Positions 35,028 through 42,258 of a stretch of DNA of 64,000 bases are shown here, in pieces. The first letter of the stretch is position 1; each line of letters starts with the position of its first letter. Source of the stretch: Erythrobacteraceae bacterium (GTDB lineage Bacteria > Pseudomonadota > Alphaproteobacteria > Sphingomonadales > Sphingomonadaceae); NCBI GenBank assembly GCA_024642525.1, contig JAHEAX010000059.1:334148-398147 (forward strand), in the 5' to 3' direction. The notes beneath the pieces were generated by a model, which was not told where the DNA came from, did not search any database, and was given only the letters and a program-made list of their open reading frames with translations. A program made the translations under genes and the position numbers.

Positions 35028-36443
35028 ATGATGCGCGGTCATATCCTGCTGGTCGAAGACGATAATGCCATCGCCACGGTTGTAAGCGCCGCACTGGAGG
35101 ATGACGGTTTTGAAGTGAGCAAGGCAGATAGCCTTGTCGGCCGTGACCGCTATCTTGCCAACCAGCGGTTCGACGCAATGCTGACAGATGTCATTCTGAC
35201 AGACGGTGACGGCATCGATGACCTTGGTAAAATCCGCAAGGTTCATCCGGATATGCCGATCATCATCCTGTCGGCCCAGAACACGCTGGATACCGCAATC
35301 CGTGCGACGGATACGGGCGCGTTTGAATATTTTCCCAAGCCCTTCGACCTGGAAGATCTTGTCCGCGCAGTTGAACAGGCCGTCGGCACGCGTGAGACCG
35401 TGGCGCAATCTGGCGAAGAGATTGGCGAGGGGCTGCCGCTAGTCGGCAGAAGCCAGGCCATGCAGGGCGTCTTCCGCATGATCACGCGGGTCCTGCGCAA
35501 CGACCTGACTGTGCTTATTCTTGGCGAATCCGGCACCGGCAAGGAACTTGTGGCGGATGCTATCCACCAACTGGGGCATCGCAAGACTGGCCCGTTTGTG
35601 GCTGTGAATGCCGCGGCGATCCCGGGCGAACTGATTGAAAGCGAGCTGTTCGGCCACGAGAAAGGCGCTTTTACCGGCGCCGTTTCACAGGCCATTGGCA
35701 AATTCGAACAAGCCAATGGCGGCACGCTGTTCCTCGATGAAATCGGTGACATGCCCGCCGAAGCGCAAACCCGCCTGCTTCGTGCACTGCAATCGGGCCG
35801 CATACGCCGTGTCGGCGGACGGCAGGAAATTGCCGTGGATGTGCGCATTGTCGCCGCCACAAATCGCGACCTCAAACCGATGATTGCTGGGGGCACATTT
35901 CGCGAAGACCTGTTCTACAGGCTCAACGTGGTGCCAATCCAACTGCCACCCTTGCGTGACCGTGCCGACGATATCGGCGCACTGGCAAAGCATTTCTTGC
36001 GTCTTGCGGCGAATGACGGCCTGCCGATGCGCCAATTGGATGAAGCCGCGATTGCCTTGCTGGAACGCCAGCCATGGCGCGGAAATGTGCGTGAATTGCA
36101 GAACACGATTTACCGCCTGGCCCTGATGGCGCGGGACGACGTGATTGACATCGATACGATCAACAGCGTCATAATCGAAGGCATGGCACCATCAGGTGTA
36201 AGTGAAGACGATGGCTTCGGCGCGGCACTTCAAGGCTGGCTGGGGACTGCGGGCCCGATGCCCGGCAGGCTTTATCAGCGCGCACTTGCCGCATTTGAAA
36301 AGCCGCTGTTCGAACATGCCTTGCAGCAAACAGCAGGTAATCAATTGAGAGCCGCAGAATTGCTGGGCATCAATCGTAATACATTGCGCAAGCGCCTGGT
36401 CGATCTTGGCATTGAACCAGACCGCTTCAACGGTGATCGATAG
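35028..36443 (+). CDS. ntrC: Nitrogen regulation response regulator NtrC
   Basis: A 471-residue sigma-54 activator. The receiver domain has Asp54 (MLTDVILTD). The AAA+ domain has Walker A GESGTGKE (166-173), an intact sigma-54 contact loop GAFTGA (213-218) and FLDEIGDMP. The C-terminal Fis-type HTH includes LGINRNTLRKRLVDLG. It activates nitrogen-assimilation promoters when phosphorylated by NtrB. The intact GAFTGA contrasts with NtrX in the same cluster. Confidence 0.96.
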   Translation: MMRGHILLVEDDNAIATVVSAALEDDGFEVSKADSLVGRDRYLANQRFDAMLTDVILTDGDGIDDLGKIRKVHPDMPIIILSAQNTLDTAIRATDTGAFEYFPKPFDLEDLVRAVEQAVGTRETVAQSGEEIGEGLPLVGRSQAMQGVFRMITRVLRNDLTVLILGESGTGKELVADAIHQLGHRKTGPFVAVNAAAIPGELIESELFGHEKGAFTGAVSQAIGKFEQANGGTLFLDEIGDMPAEAQTRLLRALQSGRIRRVGGRQEIAVDVRIVAATNRDLKPMIAGGTFREDLFYRLNVVPIQLPPLRDRADDIGALAKHFLRLAANDGLPMRQLDEAAIALLERQPWRGNVRELQNTIYRLALMARDDVIDIDTINSVIIEGMAPSGVSEDDGFGAALQGWLGTAGPMPGRLYQRALAAFEKPLFEHALQQTAGNQLRAAELLGINRNTLRKRLVDLGIEPDRFNGDR

Positions 36444-36503
36444 GCCGCCCAGTCGCCTTTAATCGGCGTAATATGTCGGTTTGACGCAAAACGCCTTGCA
36501 TAA

Positions 36504-38762
36504 ATGCAACAGCGGCGTTGTAAGATGGCAACGATGAACGGATCTTCCTCGATAATCCCACGCAGGAGTCCACGCTGGTTGCGGCGGCTTGCGGTCGCGT
36601 CGAGACAGGCCAACTTTTTCCTTATCTTTGAAGTCGCTGCGGTTATCGCCTTCTTCCTGATGGTGGCCAGCACCTATTATACATTCACCAGTGCGCCGCC
36701 TGACGGGCAGCTTTTGCCATCGGCGCAGGTCGCATCGCTGCTAATCGGCACTCTTATTCCGGCAATGGCGATCGTGGTGTTGATCGGGCGGCGTCTCGCC
36801 ATCCGCCGTGCAGCAGGCAGCACTGCCCGTCTGCATGTGAAGCTGGTGTTCTTCTTTTCGCTTGTCGCAGCGGTCCCGACCTTGCTGGTCGCGGCATTTG
36901 CGGCATTCCTGTTCCAGTCAGGCGTTGATTTCTGGTTTTCGGACAATTCGCGCGGCTTGATGAAAAATGCGGACGAACTGGCGCGTGGTTATTACGAGCA
37001 GAACCAGCTCGAAGTCGCCAATGAAACGGTGGCGATGGCCAGCGATATGCGGTTCTGGCTGGAACGCGGAACGCTGGCTGACCGTGATTTTGCCGATTTC
37101 TACAGGTTTCAGGCTCAGGGCCGGGACTTGAACGAATCCGCCATTTTACAGGAATTGCCCGATGGCACGATGCGAACGGCGGCGATGTTCGACCTGCGAT
37201 CGGACAATGAACCGCAAAAGATGAAGCCTGAAGTCTTCTCCGAGGTGAGGGCGGGGCAGCAGGTGGTTGTGCAAGGTAATCCGACCCGCATTGAGGCCGT
37301 GGCAGCGATTGACCGGAAAAGCGGGATTTACCTTTATAACGCCCGAAATTCAGAAGCTTTGTCCTTCATGTCATGGGAACGGGCAAAGTCCATTGCATCT
37401 GCCTATGAAGTGCTGACCAGCAGGGCGCGTGCGCTCCAGCTGCGGTTTAACCTCGCCCTGTTTTTCGTCTCCATACTACTGGTGCTGGTGGCGGTCTGGT
37501 TCGCCTTGCGCTTTGCAGACAGACAGGTGGAGCCCTTGACCGAGCTTGTCGCCGCCGCACGCAAGGTCGGCGCGGGTAACTTCTCCCTGCGTGTCGAAGG
37601 GCGCACTGGTAATGATGAAATCGGCCAGCTGAACCGCGCCTTCAACCGGATGACTGCACAGATCGAACGCCAGACAGACGCGCTGGTGGGTGCCAACAGC
37701 CAGCTTGATGCGCGCCGGGCCTTTATGGAAACGGTGCTGGAATCGGTCACTGCTGGCATCATTTCCACCAGCCCTGATGGGCGTATTTTGCTCATGAACA
37801 GCCTGGCCCAGCACCTGTTGCTGGGTGAGCGCGCGCCCATGCCGGCTGACCTGACGCTGGAACAGTTGGCCCCGCAGATTAACGCGTTGGTGAACGGCAA
37901 GCTGTCGAGTGGTATCGTCAATTATAACAAGGGCGGCGAGTTGCTGACCCTTGCAGTGAAGGTTGCTGATGCCCCCGAAGGCAAGGTCATTACCTTTGAA
38001 GATATCACACGCCAGTTGCTCGATCAGCGGCAGGCTGCATGGTCCGATGTGGCGCGCCGCATTGCGCATGAAATCAAGAACCCCCTGACGCCGATCCAGC
38101 TTGCGACAGAGCGTTTGAAAAGACGGTATCGCCGCCAGATCGAAACAGACGGCGAATTGTTCGATGAATTGACCAGCACCATTGTCCGCCAGGTGGGCGC
38201 CTTGCGCACGATGGTGGATGAATTTTCGTCCTTCGCGCGTCTGCCCAAACCTGTCTTCCGCGAGGAAAACGCGCTCGATCTCGTGCGGCAGTCGCTTTTC
38301 CTGCAAGAAGTGGCCCACCCACAAGTGAATTTCGGCCTGACAACCGACGAGGAAGGGCCGATCATCATCAATTGTGATCGTCACCAATTGGGCCAGGCAA
38401 TGACCAATGTGCTCAAGAATGCTGTGGAAGCAGTGGAAGCACGGGCCAATTCTGCCGAACCTGATTATCGCGGCAAGATTTCGGTGGAAGTCCAGTGCCA
38501 GGAAGGCGACCTCGTAATCCGCGTCGAAGATAATGGCGTTGGCTTGCCGCAGGATCCTGACAGCATTGTCGAACCCTATGTCACTACGCGTGAAAAGGGC
38601 ACGGGTCTTGGCCTCGCCATCGTCAACAAGATTGTCGAGGAGCATGGCGGCAATATGAACTTTTCCGCTGCGGTAGGCGGCGGAACACGGGTGACGCTTC
38701 GTTTCGCCCGAAATCCTGCGTCCCAAAGCCCGGAAGCCCTGGGCGCGGAGGTGGCAGGATGA
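36504..38762 (+). CDS. ntrY: Nitrogen/redox sensor kinase NtrY
   Basis: A 752-residue membrane histidine kinase. Transmembrane helices lie in the first 110 residues (for example IAFFLMVASTYYTF) and around 315-335. A periplasmic sensor segment lies between them. It continues with HAMP (RQVEPLTELVAAARKVG), PAS, and the H-box [18 protein letters not shown] (phospho-acceptor His near 522), then the ATPase domain with DNGVGLP and GTGLGLAIVNKIVEEHGG. It pairs with NtrX in sensing nitrogen or oxygen status. The exact start among several ATGs is uncertain. Confidence 0.95.
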   Translation: MQQRRCKMATMNGSSSIIPRRSPRWLRRLAVASRQANFFLIFEVAAVIAFFLMVASTYYTFTSAPPDGQLLPSAQVASLLIGTLIPAMAIVVLIGRRLAIRRAAGSTARLHVKLVFFFSLVAAVPTLLVAAFAAFLFQSGVDFWFSDNSRGLMKNADELARGYYEQNQLEVANETVAMASDMRFWLERGTLADRDFADFYRFQAQGRDLNESAILQELPDGTMRTAAMFDLRSDNEPQKMKPEVFSEVRAGQQVVVQGNPTRIEAVAAIDRKSGIYLYNARNSEALSFMSWERAKSIASAYEVLTSRARALQLRFNLALFFVSILLVLVAVWFALRFADRQVEPLTELVAAARKVGAGNFSLRVEGRTGNDEIGQLNRAFNRMTAQIERQTDALVGANSQLDARRAFMETVLESVTAGIISTSPDGRILLMNSLAQHLLLGERAPMPADLTLEQLAPQINALVNGKLSSGIVNYNKGGELLTLAVKVADAPEGKVITFEDITRQLLDQRQAAWSDVARRIAHEIKNPLTPIQLATERLKRRYRRQIETDGELFDELTSTIVRQVGALRTMVDEFSSFARLPKPVFREENALDLVRQSLFLQEVAHPQVNFGLTTDEEGPIIINCDRHQLGQAMTNVLKNAVEAVEARANSAEPDYRGKISVEVQCQEGDLVIRVEDNGVGLPQDPDSIVEPYVTTREKGTGLGLAIVNKIVEEHGGNMNFSAAVGGGTRVTLRFARNPASQSPEALGAEVAG

Positions 38763-38796
38763 AAATGCACATGATTGATGGAAAGGAATTGGCGCA

Positions 38797-40182
38797 ATGG
38801 CGCTAGATATCCTCGTCGTAGATGACGAACGCGATATTCGTGACCTGGTTTCGGGTGTTCTGAGCGATGAAGGCTATGAATGCCGCACCGCTGGAGACAG
38901 CACCGCGGCGCTGGCCGCAATCGACGAACGACGCCCCAGCCTGGTCCTGCTCGATGTCTGGTTGCACGGCAGCCCGATGGACGGGCTGGAAGTGCTCGAC
39001 GCGATCAAGCAGCGCGAACCGGAATTGCCGGTCATCATCTTCTCCGGCCATGGCAATATCGACACGGCCGTTTCTGCAGTCAGCCGCGGCGCGATGGATT
39101 TCATCGAAAAGCCGTTCGAGGCAGAACGTCTATTGCTGCTGGTGGGCAGGGCCACTGAAACCGAGCGTTTGCGCCGTGAAAACACGCGTCTGCGCCAGGG
39201 CTTCACGCAAGGCGAGGAATTCACCGGCAATTCCGCGGTCATCAACCAGGTGCGCGCCACGCTGAAGCGCGTTGCCAGCACTGGCAGCCGCGTGCTGATT
39301 ACCGGCCCTGCAGGGGCAGGCAAGGAAGTTGCCGCACGCTTGCTACATAGCTGGAGTCCGCGGCATAATTCGGCCTTCGTCATCGTCAATTCGGCGCGCA
39401 TCACGCCTGAACGGTTTGAACAGGAACTGTTTGGCGAGGAAAGCGACGGCAAACTTGTCCGGCCCGGTCTGCTCGAAGTGGCTGATGGCGGCACGCTCTA
39501 TCTCGACGAAGTGGCAGATATGCCGCTTTCAACCCAGGCGCGCATCCTACGAGTGCTGACCGAACAGAGCTTCGTCCGCGTGGGCGGCAACAGGCAGATC
39601 GGCGTCGACGTGCGCGTGGTTTCCTCCACCTCGCGCGATCTGCAGCAGGAAATGGAAGACAAGCAGTTCCGCGAGGATCTGTTCTACCGCCTCAATGTCG
39701 TGCCGGTCACAATCCCTTCGCTGGCGGAGCGACGGGACGACATTCCCTCGCTGGCAGAGCATTTCTTCACCAGATATGCTGCGGAGCAGGGCATTGTCGC
39801 GCCCGACCTTACAGAAGAAGCGATGGCTGCATTGCAGGCATATGACTGGCCCGGCAACGTACGCCAGCTTCGTAATGTGGTCGAACGCACGGTCATCCTG
39901 ACCCCGCGCGAAAAGCTGGGTGCGGTGGAGCCTGACATGCTCCCCAGCGAAGTGGTGGGCGGCAAGCTTGGCGGCGCATCTGGCATTTCGGCCTTGATGG
40001 GCGTTCCCCTGCGCGAAGCGCGTGAAAGTTTCGAGCGGGAATATCTCAGCATCCAGATCCGTCGGTTTTCCGGAAACATCTCCAAGACCGCCAGTTTCAT
40101 CGGGATGGAACGTTCGGCGCTGCACCGTAAGCTGAAACTTCTCGGCATGGGCGAGCGGAACGCCGAAGAACGTAAACCCTGA
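38797..40182 (+). CDS. ntrX: Response regulator NtrX without a GAFTGA loop
   Basis: A 461-residue NtrC-family regulator. The receiver has Asp53 (VLLDVWLHG). The AAA+ domain has Walker A GPAGAGKE (170-177) and Walker B LYLDEVADMP. Where NtrC has EKGAFTGA, NtrX reads LFGEESDGKLVRPGLLE, so the sigma-54 contact loop is missing. The C-terminal Fis-like HTH is KTASFIGMERSALHRKLKLLG. It probably works as a DNA-binding regulator on sigma-70 promoters rather than a classic sigma-54 activator. It follows ntrY by 34 bases, and hfq comes next. Confidence 0.95.
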   Translation: MALDILVVDDERDIRDLVSGVLSDEGYECRTAGDSTAALAAIDERRPSLVLLDVWLHGSPMDGLEVLDAIKQREPELPVIIFSGHGNIDTAVSAVSRGAMDFIEKPFEAERLLLLVGRATETERLRRENTRLRQGFTQGEEFTGNSAVINQVRATLKRVASTGSRVLITGPAGAGKEVAARLLHSWSPRHNSAFVIVNSARITPERFEQELFGEESDGKLVRPGLLEVADGGTLYLDEVADMPLSTQARILRVLTEQSFVRVGGNRQIGVDVRVVSSTSRDLQQEMEDKQFREDLFYRLNVVPVTIPSLAERRDDIPSLAEHFFTRYAAEQGIVAPDLTEEAMAALQAYDWPGNVRQLRNVVERTVILTPREKLGAVEPDMLPSEVVGGKLGGASGISALMGVPLREARESFEREYLSIQIRRFSGNISKTASFIGMERSALHRKLKLLGMGERNAEERKP

Positions 40183-40202
40183 ATTCGATTGCGGAATTCA
40201 GG
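40178..40202 (+). terminator. Inverted repeat overlapping the ntrX stop codon
   Basis: CCTGAATTC (40178-40186) pairs with GAATTCAGG (40194-40202) across a 7-base loop. The first arm contains the ntrX stop TGA. No T-run follows, so it may be a weak terminator, an RNA stabiliser, or a feature of the ntrX-hfq junction. Confidence 0.4.
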
Positions 40203-40338
40203 AATGCGTGGAAATATCGCTATTTCGTGATAAAGTCATAAATACATAAGACCAACGATGGGCTTTCCCGCATTTCGGGATGGTTTGTCAGAATGTGGAC
40301 CGCAAAGGCGGCCGCCAAAAAAAAGAAGGAGACTTTCA

Positions 40339-40878
40339 ATGTCCGAAGGACGCACGCTTTCTGCGCGCCCCAAACCCAAAGCTGTCGAACCTGTAAAACA
40401 GGGCAAGCCGCAGAGCTTGCAGGACGCTTTTCTCAACCTGCTTCGCAAGAACAAGACGCCGGTGACCATGTTCCTGGTCAAGGGTGTGAAGCTGCAGGGT
40501 ATCGTGACGTGGTTTGACAATTTCTCCATTCTCTTGCGGCGCGATGGCCAGTCGCAGCTGGTTTACAAGCATGCGGTATCGACCCTGATGCCCGGCCAGC
40601 CGGTTGACGCAGACCAGTTCGAAAGCCCCGAAAATCAGCGCAAGCAGCGTTTGCTGCAGGATGTGTTCCTGTCCCGCGTCAGCGAAGCGGAAGCCCAGGT
40701 GACCATGTTCCTGGTCAATGGCGTCATGCTGCAGGGCCGGATTGCTGCCTATGACCTGTTCTGCATGTTGCTGGAACGTGATGGCTTTGTTCAGCTCGCC
40801 TATAAGCATGCTGTGTCAACCATTCAGCCTGCAACGCCTGTTGACCTGTCGGGCGATTGGGAAGGTGAAGAAGACTGA
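40339..40878 (+). CDS. hfq: RNA chaperone Hfq with two tandem Sm domains
   Basis: A 179-residue protein with two Hfq domains. Domain 1 (about 25-86) shows [20 protein letters not shown] and [10 protein letters not shown]. Domain 2 (about 104-164) shows [21 protein letters not shown] and [10 protein letters not shown]. Both keep the Sm2 YKHAVST motif and the LVxGVxLQG strand. Single-domain Hfq forms a hexamer, so a trimer of this protein could make a pseudo-hexameric ring. Tandem Hfq is known in Sphingomonadales (Novosphingobium, Zymomonas). The ATG at 40339 is set by AAGGAG. It follows ntrX and precedes hflX, the usual order. Confidence 0.97.
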   Translation: MSEGRTLSARPKPKAVEPVKQGKPQSLQDAFLNLLRKNKTPVTMFLVKGVKLQGIVTWFDNFSILLRRDGQSQLVYKHAVSTLMPGQPVDADQFESPENQRKQRLLQDVFLSRVSEAEAQVTMFLVNGVMLQGRIAAYDLFCMLLERDGFVQLAYKHAVSTIQPATPVDLSGDWEGEED

Positions 40879-40892
40879 GTTTCGATGATGAT

Positions 40893-42197
40893 TTGCTAGG
40901 CGAAGTCTCGCGCGGTGCGCGGGCGCTCGTCATTTGCCCTGATATAAGGGGTTCAAAGCACGACCTTGATGCAGGTTCGCGGCTCGAGGAAGCCTGCGGG
41001 CTGGCGCTTGCCATCGGCATCGAAGTCGCAGAAGCCTTCGTTCTGCCAGTGCGCGATGTGAAGCCCAACACGCTGTTCGGTGCGGGCCAGGTGGAGAACA
41101 TCGCCACCCGATGCGAACTTGAAGAAGCAGAGCTTGTCGTCGTCGATGGCGCGCTTTCGCCAATCCAGCAGCGCAACCTCGAAGACAAGCTGAAGCGCAA
41201 GGTCATCGACCGCACCGGCCTTATTCTTGAAATTTTCGGAGAGCGGGCGGCCACTGCCGAAGGGCGCTTGCAGGTCGAACTGGCGCATCTCGATTACCAG
41301 CAAAGCCGTCTTGTTCGCAGCTGGACCCACCTTGAACGTCAGCGCGGCGGCTTCGGCTTCCTTGGCGGGCCGGGCGAAACGCAGATCGAGGCTGACAGGC
41401 GGATGATCCGCCAGCGTATGTCGCGGCTGCGCAAGGAACTGGAACAGGTCCGCCGGACCCGTGCCTTGCACCGCGAACGGCGAGGCAGGGCGCCTTGGCC
41501 CGTCATCGCCCTGGTGGGCTATACCAATGCGGGTAAATCGACACTTTTCAACCGTTTGACCGGCGCAGAAGTGATGGCGGAAGACCTGCTTTTCGCAACA
41601 CTGGACCCGACGATGCGGGCAATCCGCCTACCGGGTGTGGAAAAGGCAATTTTGTCTGACACGGTGGGCTTCATTTCTGATCTTCCCACCCAGCTGGTGG
41701 CTGCCTTCCGCGCCACTCTTGAAGAAGTGACGGCTGCGGATGTGATCGTGCATGTGCGCGATATTTCCAGCCCTGCTGCGGCGGCGCAGAAATCGCAGGT
41801 ACTCGATGTCTTGCGCGAACTTGGCGTGACATCCGGCGAGGGTGACGAAGCCCCCATTCCAATTATCGAAGCATGGAACAAGTGGGACCTGCTGCCTGCT
41901 GAACGCGGTGAGGAACTGCGCGAAGTGGTGGCAGGCGACCCCGATATCGTGGCGATTTCGGCGATGACGGGGGACGGCGTTACCGAACTTGTTTCGCGCC
42001 TTGATGAACTGCTGACCATCGGGTCCAAGCTTTACAGTATTACGCTTCCGGCGGGCGAAGGGCAGAAAGTTGCCTGGCTCCACGCGCACGGGCAGGTTGT
42101 TTCGCAAAATGATGCAGGCGAGGGCGAGAGTGGCCCGCTGATCGCCTATGAAGTGCGCCTTTCCCCCAAGGAATACGGGCGCTTCGCAAGTCTCTGA
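40893..42197 (+). CDS. hflX: GTPase HflX
   Basis: A 434-residue ribosome-associated GTPase that splits stalled or hibernating ribosomes. The N-terminal HflX domain includes DIRGSKHDLDAGSRLEEACG and NTLFGAGQVENI. The coiled linker has GGFGFLGGPGETQIEADRR. The GTPase has P-loop GYTNAGKST (about 208-217) and switch DTVGFI. The start is not a clear ATG. TTG at 40893 is used here. A CTG at 40875, overlapping the hfq stop as CTGA, would add FDDDL residues that look conserved. It ends before a strong hairpin shared with the convergent TonB receptor gene. Confidence 0.93.
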   Translation: MLGEVSRGARALVICPDIRGSKHDLDAGSRLEEACGLALAIGIEVAEAFVLPVRDVKPNTLFGAGQVENIATRCELEEAELVVVDGALSPIQQRNLEDKLKRKVIDRTGLILEIFGERAATAEGRLQVELAHLDYQQSRLVRSWTHLERQRGGFGFLGGPGETQIEADRRMIRQRMSRLRKELEQVRRTRALHRERRGRAPWPVIALVGYTNAGKSTLFNRLTGAEVMAEDLLFATLDPTMRAIRLPGVEKAILSDTVGFISDLPTQLVAAFRATLEEVTAADVIVHVRDISSPAAAAQKSQVLDVLRELGVTSGEGDEAPIPIIEAWNKWDLLPAERGEELREVVAGDPDIVAISAMTGDGVTELVSRLDELLTIGSKLYSITLPAGEGQKVAWLHAHGQVVSQNDAGEGESGPLIAYEVRLSPKEYGRFASL

Positions 42198-42206
42198 AAA
42201 TAATCT

Positions 42207-42241
42207 GGCTCTGCCCCGGCCAGCAAAGGCGGGGCAGAGCC
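42207..42241. terminator. Bidirectional hairpin terminator between hflX and the TonB receptor gene
   Basis: GGCTCTGCCCCG (42207-42218) pairs perfectly with CGGGGCAGAGCC (42230-42241), a 12-bp stem with an 11-base loop. On the minus strand a T-rich stretch follows, which favours termination of the TonB receptor transcript. It also sits 10 bases after the hflX stop. Confidence 0.85.
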
Positions 42242-42258
42242 GTGAATATCAGGTCCGA

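Noticed and set aside
33916..35178. 420-codon open frame opposite ntrB
   Set aside because: Runs across the dusB end and ntrB on the other strand. Product is Gln/His/Arg-rich and without domain motifs.
36444..36503. CGCC/GGCG mini-hairpin between ntrC and ntrY as terminator
   Set aside because: Only four base pairs with no T-run. Too weak to call.
37476..38726. 416-codon open frame opposite ntrY
   Set aside because: Fully inside ntrY on the other strand, lacking recognisable domains.
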